DNA of 64,000 nucleotides from M3007 sp041392625. GTDB lineage: Bacteria; Bacteroidota; Bacteroidia; Chitinophagales; Saprospiraceae. A program made the position numbers and the translations under genes. Each line of letters starts with the position of its first letter. Position 1 is the first letter of the stretch. Positions 21,637-29,938 of the stretch are shown piece after piece. The notes below the pieces were generated by a model, which ran no database searches, was not told the DNA's origin, and saw only the letters and a list, made by a program, of their open reading frames with translations. Location: NCBI GenBank assembly GCA_041392625.1, contig JAWKLR010000008.1:124001-188000 (forward strand). The letters are read 5' to 3'.

Positions 21637-22830
21637 TTATTTGAACGGATTTGAGAATCGCTCATCTATGGCGAACTCCTGATCGGTAAGCGTATTCAGG
21701 AAGGCAATCAAGTCAGCCTTTTGGCTGGCTGTAAAATTCATCTGACGTGCCTGACCGTTTCCTTGTTTCAGTTCGGAACTTAGGTTTGGATGGGTTTTGA
21801 TTCCAGTGCTGTAGTGCTCAACAACTTCCTCAAGTGTCTGGAAACGTCCATCGTGCATGTATGGAGCGGTGAGTGCAATGTTCCGAAGCGTTGGCACTTT
21901 AAATGTACCCATTTCAGATGGCGTTCCTGAGATCCCACCTACACCTGCGTCAACAGTAGCTTCGTCAATGCCGTTGTTTGCAAAGAACTTAGGTGGGCGA
22001 CCCTGGTTTACACTGTGGCAACTTGAACAATTCTGCAGGTAGAGTTTCTTACCGTTATTCTCGGAAGCAGAAAACCCTGTAAAGTCCTGGATGATTACTG
22101 GTTCCATATCGCCCCAGGCTTGCGTTGCTGCCACCTTTTTGTTGGCCTCCTGGTCAAAGCGGCTGTTGATGGAGCCCATCGCATTCACGAAGTCGGAAAT
22201 TGCACCGGTAATTCGCTCGACGGTAATGGCTTCATCTCCATAAGCCTTGCGGAAAAGCGGTTTGTAAAACGCTTGGTTCTGGACAGCCTGCGCTACTTCG
22301 TCCATATCCATATTCATCTCCTTAGGATTGGTCAGTGATCCTGTTGCCTGATCGGCAACGGTTGCTGCCCGGTTATCCCAGAAGAAGCGGATGGCTGCGG
22401 CGCCGTTCAGGTCAGTGCCATAATACGCTGAGAAGTTTGCGACAGAACTCAAAGCAAACGAATTTCGATCTGTTTGCCGGTCGAATACACCCTGGCTGAA
22501 GGTAGCATTATCAGCAAAGCCAAGTTCCTGTTTGTGACAACTTGCACAGGAAATTGTACCATCTTTTGACAGGCTTTTATCATAAAACAAAACACGACCC
22601 AGTACCGCCCGGTCGCTGCTGACTGAACGTGGGAAAATACCTGTACGACTTAAGTGTTCAGGAAAGTCAACCTGGTAATTATGTGGAAGTTCCGGAAGGT
22701 TTAGTGATTCTGAAATGAGCGCATATTCTGCTGGCTCGTAATAGTAATAATCAAAATCAGGTTTTTCGTTGCAGGCTACTGTTAGCATAAGCATGGCGCT
22801 TATGCCTGAGAGTAAGATCACTTTTTTCAT
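21637..22830 (-). CDS. di-heme cytochrome c peroxidase (MauG/CcpA-like) lipoprotein
   Basis: 397 residues. MKKVILLSGISAMLMLTVAC gives a lipoprotein signal with lipid cysteine 20. There are two c-type heme sites, CASCH (95-99) and CSSCH (268-272). A conserved APYMHDGR (about 322-328, Met325) and a downstream VEHYSTGIK are typical of bacterial di-heme peroxidases. These periplasmic enzymes reduce hydrogen peroxide with electrons from cytochromes, or modify proteins in the MauG case. The substrate cannot be assigned. A second, diverged copy with the same layout lies at 31251-32429. Monocistronic, with a strong terminator downstream. Confidence 0.88.
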   Translation of the reverse strand: MKKVILLSGISAMLMLTVACNEKPDFDYYYYEPAEYALISESLNLPELPHNYQVDFPEHLSRTGIFPRSVSSDRAVLGRVLFYDKSLSKDGTISCASCHKQELGFADNATFSQGVFDRQTDRNSFALSSVANFSAYYGTDLNGAAAIRFFWDNRAATVADQATGSLTNPKEMNMDMDEVAQAVQNQAFYKPLFRKAYGDEAITVERITGAISDFVNAMGSINSRFDQEANKKVAATQAWGDMEPVIIQDFTGFSASENNGKKLYLQNCSSCHSVNQGRPPKFFANNGIDEATVDAGVGGISGTPSEMGTFKVPTLRNIALTAPYMHDGRFQTLEEVVEHYSTGIKTHPNLSSELKQGNGQARQMNFTASQKADLIAFLNTLTDQEFAIDERFSNPFK

Positions 22831-23109
22831 GGTGTCATGGATTTAGTGTGTGGTCAAATTGGGTGAACAAACGCGAGGCGACAAGCACCTCTGAAATGAG
22901 CAGGTTTAGAACGATTGGGATTTTTACTAAGAAGTTGTTATTCCTATGCGTTCTAAGATATAGACGTATTGTACAAACAAAACGTTGGCTCGACCTTACA
23001 AAAATATGACAATAGCCCCAAGGTCGAATGCTAATTTCAACATTTGTGTTTCTCTTAACACATTAATTCTGATCAGAACTAAAGCGAACTAACTCCAAAA
23101 AATAGCCGC

Positions 23110-25119
23110 TTACTCTATGATTTTAAACGTGGTGCGTCTGTTTTGCTGGTGTTCTGCTTCTGTACACCGGTTGCAAACGCAACTTGCTGCAGGCTGCGAT
23201 TCACCATAGCCCTGGGCCTTTAATCGTTGACTGTCAATTCCCTGATTAATCAGGTAGGCCACAGCACTTTCTGCTCTTTTTTGCGAAAGGCTCTGGTTGT
23301 AATCGTCTCCACCTCTGCAATCGGTATGGCTTCCCAGCTCAATCCGGATATCCGGATTTTGACTGAGGGTTTCAGCCAGTTTATTCAGCGTGGGTTGTGC
23401 ATCCTGGCGGATGTCCCACTTATCAAAATCATAGTATATGTTTTCAAGAACAATCTCTTGGTTGATGTACTTTTTATCCAGGACAATCTCCAGTTCAAAT
23501 ACCTGCATTGGGTTTTGTTTGCTGAGGCGCAAGCCGCGGGAAGAAAAGCGGTTTGAATTGTTGAGGTATTGTTCTTTTTGAGCCACAAACTTGTATTCCT
23601 GGTCGGGTTTTAATTCAATTTTAAACAGGCCCGGAGTTTCGGTTTCTTTGAGTTGTTCTTGTTTCCCGTTTACATCCATAGTCAGGCTGCTGCCCTCCAG
23701 TGGCTTCCTTCCAAGTACTGTACTGTTGGGGTCATTGGGTTTACTGAATATTTTTTCCAACACATAGATTTCCAGGTACATGTGCATTTCAGTTTCCTGT
23801 TTGGGAAGTGTATCCACTTTAGGCGGAGCTGGGGGCGGTACCCGCTTTTCAAATCGGTAAATATCATCTCCTCCGCTTCCTCCGGGACGATTGCTTGTAA
23901 AGAATCCGCTCAATATCAAACTATTGACCTTAGTTGCATTTTTATTCTGTTGGGTAACTAAAAATGCAAAATCATCCGCTCCACTATTGATCGGCGCCTT
24001 AAGATTTTGAACAGGAGCCCAGGAACGTTCGGTGAGTGGGTAGGATTTGAAAATATCGAGCCCTCCCATACCGGTGTGCCCGTCGGATGCGAAGTAGAGG
24101 GTATCTGCCTGCATGTACGGAAAAAACTCATTCTTGTTTGTATTGATGTTTCTGCTCAGAATTTTTGGTTCTGTCCAGCCTTGTTCTGTTGCCGGATTGC
24201 GTCGGGTTTCATATAAATCATAACCACCCCAGCCCTCCGGATCATTGCAGGAATAGTAGAGGGTATTACCATCGGGAGCAAGGCAAGGATGGAGGTAGTT
24301 TATATTCTCTTTTTGAAACGGGAGCGGGCGCGGCGTGCTCCAACTATCCCCATCTTTTTGCACCACATAGATTTTACAAAAGATGTCTTTGTTGCCTTTT
24401 TCAACCGGAAGGGTTTTTACCAGGAAGGCTTCGTTGTAGGCTGAGTCAAAACAAATCGGGCCTTCGTGTTCCGGAGTATTGAGCCTAGGGTCAAACGATT
24501 GGGGACTGGCTCCTTCTGCCTCTACAATAAACAGGTCGTTGAACTTGTTCCCTGTCCAGTCATAACTCTTATCACCCAGGCTGATGGCACGATCACTGGT
24601 AAAAACAATTCGGCCATCGCTGAATGTAACAGGGGCAAAATCATTTTGCGGGCTGTTGAAATTGGTTGTGGAAACCATCCAGCCACTATTGCTTTCTTCA
24701 TCCTTCCAGCCTGATGCTACGGTGCAGGCGGTGAGTTCTTTTCTGTATTCATATGGACTGCCGATTTCTATTCCTAACTCCTTGAATGCAGCTCCGGCCT
24801 CCTTGTAGCGCTCCAGTTTTTTTAGTTGGTAAGCACTTCCTTTCAATGCCTCAGGACCGTAATTGTTTTCGTAGGCTAACTGATACCAGCGAAGTGCTTC
24901 CTCATCTTGTGCAAGGTGCATGTACGAGTCGGCAATACGATAAGCAATTTTGCCTTTGTCAGTTCGCCCTTTGGTGCGCTCAAAATCTTTTTGCAGCATT
25001 GGGATTGCCCGGGAGTACTGCTTGAGTTCATGGGCGGTTGTACCGTCTTTTACCTTGATGGTATAACTGCAATTGGATAGCCCAATCAGGAGCAGAAAAA
25101 GGAGTAGGTTTCGGAGCAT
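23110..25119 (-). CDS. PorE-like OmpA-family lipoprotein (TPR, PD40 propeller, OmpA C-terminal domain)
   Basis: 669 residues. Lipoprotein signal MLRNLLLFLLLIGLSNC (lipid Cys17). Residues about 25-120 are TPR-like helices (YSRAIPMLQKDFERTKG, YRIADSYMHLAQDEEALRWYQLAYENN). Residues about 150-425 hold WD40/PD40-type repeats (GRIVFTSDR, TLYYSCNDPEGWGGYDLYE, LYFASDGHTGMGGLDIF). A carboxypeptidase-like regulatory domain follows, then an OmpA domain from about 556 to 669 with the peptidoglycan-binding pattern SHTDCRGG...NQSLSQKRA and a terminal NRRTTF. This order is that of PorE, which links the type IX secretion/gliding machinery to peptidoglycan. Several copies usually occur per genome, so orthology to PorE itself is uncertain. 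Confidence 0.82.
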   Translation of the reverse strand: MLRNLLLFLLLIGLSNCSYTIKVKDGTTAHELKQYSRAIPMLQKDFERTKGRTDKGKIAYRIADSYMHLAQDEEALRWYQLAYENNYGPEALKGSAYQLKKLERYKEAGAAFKELGIEIGSPYEYRKELTACTVASGWKDEESNSGWMVSTTNFNSPQNDFAPVTFSDGRIVFTSDRAISLGDKSYDWTGNKFNDLFIVEAEGASPQSFDPRLNTPEHEGPICFDSAYNEAFLVKTLPVEKGNKDIFCKIYVVQKDGDSWSTPRPLPFQKENINYLHPCLAPDGNTLYYSCNDPEGWGGYDLYETRRNPATEQGWTEPKILSRNINTNKNEFFPYMQADTLYFASDGHTGMGGLDIFKSYPLTERSWAPVQNLKAPINSGADDFAFLVTQQNKNATKVNSLILSGFFTSNRPGGSGGDDIYRFEKRVPPPAPPKVDTLPKQETEMHMYLEIYVLEKIFSKPNDPNSTVLGRKPLEGSSLTMDVNGKQEQLKETETPGLFKIELKPDQEYKFVAQKEQYLNNSNRFSSRGLRLSKQNPMQVFELEIVLDKKYINQEIVLENIYYDFDKWDIRQDAQPTLNKLAETLSQNPDIRIELGSHTDCRGGDDYNQSLSQKRAESAVAYLINQGIDSQRLKAQGYGESQPAASCVCNRCTEAEHQQNRRTTFKIIE

Positions 25120-25565
25120 AGCAAAATGATTTTAGTTGTTGTATTCCTAAATCGGTGAATCAAAACATGCTGTGATTTCAACCTTTGACAGGGCTGTTTT
25201 AGTATGCCAAAATACCTGAATTTTTGCAAGATAAAGACTGAGTGCACTAAATCAACGTCCTGCAGTCTCATTCTCAAAAAAAACAATGGGAATTTGTTGC
25301 TGTCATAAGTGAATTCATCACATATGCATAGAATTGATGCACGATCTTTTTTTAATTAAGGCTTGTGTTTTTACTTTGGCTTTAGTCCCGTGCTCTTAGG
25401 ATGAAAAGTACATATTCTGTTCTTTTGGCAGTATTGGGAAAATTTATTATCTGATTTGTCGTTTCTATTTCTAACGTAATCTAATTGAACATGTTTAAAC
25501 GCCATACCCATTTGCTTCGGCAGTCATTTAATTCTTTAAACTTGTTCTTACATCCCGTTATTTTT
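25120..25565. other. intergenic region upstream of the PhoD-like phosphatase
   Basis: AT-rich divergent spacer between the OmpA lipoprotein (minus) and the phosphatase (plus). It carries the 18-nt motif described separately at 25378-25395. No TAnnTTTG promoter is clear on either strand. Confidence 0.45.
25378..25395 (+). promoter_or_regulatory. upstream motif shared with the NUC1 nuclease gene
   Basis: GGCTTTAGTCCCGTGCTC here and GGCTTTGGTCTCGTGCTC at 29788-29805 differ at two of 18 positions. Both lie in T-rich sequence upstream of plus-strand genes for secreted hydrolases that release phosphate or nucleotides. Possible operator or alternative-sigma promoter element. Inference only. Confidence 0.4.
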
Positions 25566-26696
25566 ATGAGAAAAATCATGTTCAACTGCCCGGTGTTATT
25601 GGGCGGACGCCTGTCTCTGGTTTTGTTCCTGCTATTTATTTTTGGTTCCACTTCATTGGTTGCTCAGGTTGAAGATGAATTTACTTCGAAGTCTGCCGAT
25701 GAGGTAACTCAGGCTGAAGAAGCGGCTTTTCGCGCCAAGCCTCTGGATACAACCCAGGCATTGACCACCATCGCATTTGGATCCTGCAATAAGTTGCGTA
25801 TGCCTCAGGATATGTGGGGGAGCATCAACGCCGAGAAGCCCGATTTATGGATTTGGCTGGGCGACATCATTTACTCAGATACAACTGATATGCGGGTTAT
25901 GGCACGGGACTACCGCCGCCTGAAGTGGACTCCCGGATATCGCAAACTGCGTGCGCAGACCCCGATTATTGGAATCTACGATGACCATGATTACGGCCAA
26001 AATGATGGCGATAAAAATTTTCCAATGAAGGTTGGGGCACAAAAAAACCTGATGGATTTTCTGGATGTGCCCAAGCAATCACCCTTGCGCAAGCAGGAAG
26101 GCTCCTACCAATCTTACACCTTTGGAGAGGGCGAACAACGCATCAAAGTGATTGTTCTGGATACCCGTTATTTTCGGGATGAACTCAAACCCGACCCAAC
26201 CAAACAAACCCGCTATATAAAAAATATGGACGGAGATATGCTGGGTGAAACCCAGTGGAAATGGCTGCAAAACGAGTTGGATAACAGCACCGCCAATCTC
26301 AATATTATTTGCTCCAGTGTCCAGGTTTTGTCCGATCAGCACCCGCATGAAAAATGGGGGAACTTCCCGGCAGCACGCAGGCGTTTGCTGAATATGATCG
26401 TTAAATCACCCGCCAAAAATGTACTCATTCTTTCTGGCGACCGGCACATGGCAGAAGTATCCAAGATGAATATTGAAGCCCTGCCATATCCATTGTACGA
26501 CTTTACATCCAGTGGTCTGACCCATATTCGAAGCGGCACCTCTGAAGAAAACAAGATGCGGGTTGGCGATTTAATTGTAAAAAGAAATTTTGGTGTTTTG
26601 AAAATTGCCTGGCAGGGAGCCGTACCAACGGTTCATATGCAGGTATATGGTCTCAAGCACGAATTGTTGCAGGATATCATTGTGAAATACAATTAG
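25566..26696 (+). CDS. PhoD-like metallophosphatase, secreted
   Basis: 376 residues from the ATG at 25566, which puts a signal peptide first (MRKIMFNCPVLLGGRLSLVL..., cleavage near LVAQ). An ATG at 25491 in frame would add 25 residues without family support. Metallophosphoesterase motifs are clear: FGSCNK (strand 1), WLGDIIYSD (metal-binding Asp), YDDHDYGQND (Asp/His), and LSGDRHMAEV near the C-terminus. PhoD-type enzymes are exported phosphodiesterases/alkaline phosphatases that need Ca2+/Fe3+ and scavenge phosphate. Monocistronic, ending in a perfect terminator at 26720-26760, and preceded by a motif shared with the nuclease gene. Confidence 0.88.
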   Translation: MRKIMFNCPVLLGGRLSLVLFLLFIFGSTSLVAQVEDEFTSKSADEVTQAEEAAFRAKPLDTTQALTTIAFGSCNKLRMPQDMWGSINAEKPDLWIWLGDIIYSDTTDMRVMARDYRRLKWTPGYRKLRAQTPIIGIYDDHDYGQNDGDKNFPMKVGAQKNLMDFLDVPKQSPLRKQEGSYQSYTFGEGEQRIKVIVLDTRYFRDELKPDPTKQTRYIKNMDGDMLGETQWKWLQNELDNSTANLNIICSSVQVLSDQHPHEKWGNFPAARRRLLNMIVKSPAKNVLILSGDRHMAEVSKMNIEALPYPLYDFTSSGLTHIRSGTSEENKMRVGDLIVKRNFGVLKIAWQGAVPTVHMQVYGLKHELLQDIIVKYN

Positions 26697-26719
26697 TGTT
26701 CCTGTATTCGGTCAGATAA

Positions 26720-26760
26720 ACAAAAAGGGCCCTGCAAGTATTTTGCAGGGCCCTTTTTGT
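26720..26760. terminator. perfect bidirectional terminator between convergent genes
   Basis: An 18-bp perfect inverted repeat, ACAAAAAGGGCCCTGCAA (26720-26737) with TTGCAGGGCCCTTTTTGT (26743-26760), with a 5-nt loop. T-tracts are provided on both strands. It serves the phosphatase gene (plus) and the TolB-like gene (minus). Confidence 0.95.
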
Positions 26761-26787
26761 TATAACGATATTCTGAGAAACAGTTTC

Positions 26788-27831
26788 TTATTCGATCCAA
26801 TCGGCTACAAAAATATTGGTATCGCGGGTGCCACCATTGTCTCTGTTTGAGCAGAAAACAAGTTTTTTCCCGTCGGGTGAAAACATGGCGAATGCGTTGA
26901 AAATACTTTCAGATGTGATTTGAGTCAGGTTGGAGCCGTCAATGTCCACCATGTACAGTTGAAAGTCATAGCCACGCTCTGAATGGTGGTTGCTGGAAAA
27001 AATGATTTTTTCTCCGCTTGGGTGGAAATATGGGGCCCAGTTGGCCTTACCCAGTTTGGTTACTTGCTTCAGGTCGGAGCCATCCACATTGCACACATAG
27101 ATCTCCATGTTGGTTGGAGCAACGAGGCCTTGTTTGAGGTAGTCTTTGTACTCCTTGATTTCCTCTTCCGTTTGTGGGCGGCTGGCTCTGAAGACGAGTT
27201 TCGTTCCATCTGGCGAGAAAAACGCACCACCATCATACCCAAGTCCAAATGTAACCTGCTTCTGATTAGATCCGTCGATGTCCATCGTCCATAGTTCCAG
27301 GTCGCCAGTGCGATCAGAAGTGAAAACAATTTTATCGCCTTTTGGGCTTACAACTGCTTCCGCATCGTAACCAGGTGTATTGGTCAGTTGCTTTTTGATT
27401 TTTCCGTTTTTGTCAGCAACAAAAATGTCGAAGGTAGAATAGATAGGCCATAGGTATTTGCCGCTTTGACGAAGGTCCGGAGTAGGGGGGCAAGGGTCGC
27501 CGCCCAGGTGGGTTGATGCATACAGTACATCCTTGTTGTTAGGCATATAAAAAGCACAGGTTGTGCGTCCTTTGCCTGTGCTGATCATTCCTGGCTTGAG
27601 TCCTGATTTTTTGATTGCCTTTTTTACAGACATAGCAAAAATCTGGTCGCATTCCAGTCCCCATGCCGGGTTGTTACTTTGGAATGAGAGTTTTTTACCA
27701 TCCAGGCTCCAGTATGCTTCGGCATTGTCGCCACCAAAGGTAAGCTGTGTGATGTTTTTGAGGTGTACTTCCTGTGCCTGAAGGCTGGAAGCAAAAAAGA
27801 AAATGAGGAGAAAGGGTAGATAATGCTTCAT
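26788..27831 (-). CDS. TolB-like PD40 beta-propeller protein, secreted
   Basis: 347 residues from the ATG at 27831. A 14-residue upstream extension would precede the signal peptide MKHYLPFLLIFFFASSLQA (cleavage before QEV). The mature part is a six-bladed WD40/TolB-like propeller with repeated blades of the type AEAVVSPKGDKIVFTSDRTGDLELWTMD and ending FAMFSPDGKKLVFCSNRDN. There is no catalytic domain, so it probably binds a periplasmic or surface partner. It lies 100 bp downstream of the P-loop ATPase gene on the same strand; cotranscription is possible but not shown. Confidence 0.8.
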   Translation of the reverse strand: MKHYLPFLLIFFFASSLQAQEVHLKNITQLTFGGDNAEAYWSLDGKKLSFQSNNPAWGLECDQIFAMSVKKAIKKSGLKPGMISTGKGRTTCAFYMPNNKDVLYASTHLGGDPCPPTPDLRQSGKYLWPIYSTFDIFVADKNGKIKKQLTNTPGYDAEAVVSPKGDKIVFTSDRTGDLELWTMDIDGSNQKQVTFGLGYDGGAFFSPDGTKLVFRASRPQTEEEIKEYKDYLKQGLVAPTNMEIYVCNVDGSDLKQVTKLGKANWAPYFHPSGEKIIFSSNHHSERGYDFQLYMVDIDGSNLTQITSESIFNAFAMFSPDGKKLVFCSNRDNGGTRDTNIFVADWIE

Positions 27832-27931
27832 GAAGGTCAAAATTTTTGTGCAAAAGAATGCTTTTTCCTTCAAAAGCCGGTCAGGATATGGTCAAAAAGT
27901 GGAAAAGGTTCCGGTTATTTTGGGAATGGAC

Positions 27932-29680
27932 TTACACCATTTTTATCCCAAACATCTCCCAGTGCATTTGATTCACCACATAGGGCTCGTCATGGCGAAT
28001 GTTCAGGTATTCAAAAAACATTGGGTGGAAGCAAATTTCACAGTTGGGAGAGAACGGATCGTTTTCATCCGTATTGAAGCAGTACCGGTAATTGACTACC
28101 TGCCGTTGTTGGGTCACTACAGCACGGCTGTGCAAATCTCGCTGGGCACTTGCCCGGATTCCAAGAACGCCCATATGGAACAACCGAAGGACGATTTTAT
28201 CCGGAGTTCTGCATTCTTCAAATAATTCCAGGCCGCTGAGTTTATCACACAGATCTTCGTACCGCATGATGGTGCGAAGCTGGACATTACCCATTTTGTT
28301 AAGCACCTTTTGAAGCCCGTGAAATTCGCCGATAAACTGTCCGATAAACTCCCGTCGAACAATATTTTCAGTTTCTTCGCTGATTACCTGACGAAAGATT
28401 TCCTCATTCATTCCCTTTTTTTCCATGGTTGTGAACAAGGCTTTCAGGAACATTTGTACTTCCCGAGGATTCCAGAGTGTATGGCGAATAAGGTAGAGGA
28501 AAGAGTCTTCTCGCACCTCTTTTACCGTTCCATTCGTCACATCAAATGGGAAAACCTTGCGCCATGCCTGGGACTCTTCTTTATCGGGAAGTCGAAGCGC
28601 GATCGCAATTCTTCTGTTTACCATTTGAAAGAGTTCGGCTGGCGACCATTCAAGTCGCACCACGTGATTGCTTTCCAGGTCTGCCCGTTCCCGGAGCTGG
28701 AGTTCCAGAAATTTATCCATGGGGATGGTGAAAATCATGTGCATCCAGCCATATTGAGCAGGCTCGCGTTGCAAATCACGGGCGGCAATTACCAGGCCTT
28801 TCAGGAGCGAAGCCAGGAATTCCCGTTTTTCAACCCGGAATTCGTCGTTTTCATGCCGGTAGGAAAATTCATCGTAGAAGTCGTCAAACCGATCCAGGGT
28901 CAGCAACACTTTTTTGTTGTAGCGATCGAGGAGAAACTTGATTTGCTGTACAGGTTTTCGCAATTCGACCATTGTTCCTGCACGAATCAAACCGGTCAGG
29001 CGAAGGGTTACTTTGGCGATCATTCCGGCCCAGCTGCCTCCGGCTTCTTCTACCACCTCTTCGATGATTTCAGAAAGGTTTCCGAAAAAGTAAACCAGCA
29101 TGCTGGAAAGTACCTGTCCTCCGTTGTTGCTGTTTATACGGTCTTTTTTCAGACCCAATAATTTGCTGATGTGGTTTTGTGCATCTGTCAATTCTCTCCG
29201 TTCGGCAGGGGAGAGCCGGCCGTTTACTTCCGGATCAATCAAAATTTGATTGGCAGCCATGTATACAGCGGATGCCACCAAACTCTGATGCCAGGCATAG
29301 GCCGCTACTCGGGTCGGGTCGAGAAATTTACCAAGATCTGTTGTTGCGGAACCGGTGTTGTTTTTATTGATGCGTTTGACAACCTCGATGTAGAAAAAAT
29401 TAAACAAGGCCTCCAATGGAAACTCATCCGCAATGATGTCGATATCTGCTTCTGCAAGATATTCACGGTGGTTTTCTGCCCGGTATCCCAACAGCATCGC
29501 TGTCTTGCCAGATCCCTTGCGCCCTATGAGCAGACATTTGCGTTCATCTCGTACCTGGCGGTAAACCTGTGTATGCACAAACGACTTTTTGCCCTGTCCT
29601 TTGAGCGAGTCATCCTGCTCGGCTTTCAGTTCTCTGAAAGCATCTTTCAAACGGTCAATTTGTGCAGCGGTTAATTGCAT
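27932..29680 (-). CDS. large P-loop ATPase (Sll1717-like), solitary
   Basis: 582 residues, no signal peptide. The Walker A motif GRKGSGKT is at residues 53-60, directly after a basic helix and the strand KCLLI. The Walker B-like strand KKVLLTLDRFDDF is at 256-268, with Asp263 and Asp266/267. An all-helical region follows, then the C-terminal part IVLRLFHMGVLGIR, which looks like a winged helix. The end reads CEICFHPMFFEYLNI, which resembles the HPxFxxYL end of STAND/AAA-type ATPases. From memory this fits the Sll1717-type P-loop ATPase family, whose function is unknown and some members of which sit in defence regions. No toxin, nuclease or methylase partner is fused, but a NUC1 nuclease is divergent 258 bp away. 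The role is open. Confidence 0.7.
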   Translation of the reverse strand: MQLTAAQIDRLKDAFRELKAEQDDSLKGQGKKSFVHTQVYRQVRDERKCLLIGRKGSGKTAMLLGYRAENHREYLAEADIDIIADEFPLEALFNFFYIEVVKRINKNNTGSATTDLGKFLDPTRVAAYAWHQSLVASAVYMAANQILIDPEVNGRLSPAERRELTDAQNHISKLLGLKKDRINSNNGGQVLSSMLVYFFGNLSEIIEEVVEEAGGSWAGMIAKVTLRLTGLIRAGTMVELRKPVQQIKFLLDRYNKKVLLTLDRFDDFYDEFSYRHENDEFRVEKREFLASLLKGLVIAARDLQREPAQYGWMHMIFTIPMDKFLELQLRERADLESNHVVRLEWSPAELFQMVNRRIAIALRLPDKEESQAWRKVFPFDVTNGTVKEVREDSFLYLIRHTLWNPREVQMFLKALFTTMEKKGMNEEIFRQVISEETENIVRREFIGQFIGEFHGLQKVLNKMGNVQLRTIMRYEDLCDKLSGLELFEECRTPDKIVLRLFHMGVLGIRASAQRDLHSRAVVTQQRQVVNYRYCFNTDENDPFSPNCEICFHPMFFEYLNIRHDEPYVVNQMHWEMFGIKMV

Positions 29681-29787
29681 GATTCCTGAATAGAAAAATA
29701 TTGGGGTGAAAATAGGAAAGAAATAGCAATTAATGGTAGCCCTGTCATACCTGGCAGGGATTATTCAGGTTTTTTTGTTTTAAATTG

Positions 29788-29805
29788 GGCTTTGGTCTCG
29801 TGCTC
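29788..29805 (+). promoter_or_regulatory. upstream motif shared with the PhoD-like gene
   Basis: GGCTTTGGTCTCGTGCTC, 16 of 18 positions identical to 25378-25395. It ends 133 bp ahead of the nuclease ATG at 29939, within the spacer divergent from the ATPase gene. Confidence 0.4.
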
Positions 29806-29938
29806 ACTTTTCCCTGATTGGGGTTGTCTGTTATTTTATCAAAAAAACGACTTCAAAAATACGAAACACGCATAATTTCTGTTTTTTTTGTGCATCCTGT
29901 TTACACAGGTTCTTTCCTTGATTTATCCATCCATTTAT

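Noticed and set aside
28310..29161. 283-residue plus-strand frame inside the P-loop ATPase gene
   Set aside because: The minus-strand frame carries Walker motifs and a plausible complete protein; the plus-strand frame has none.
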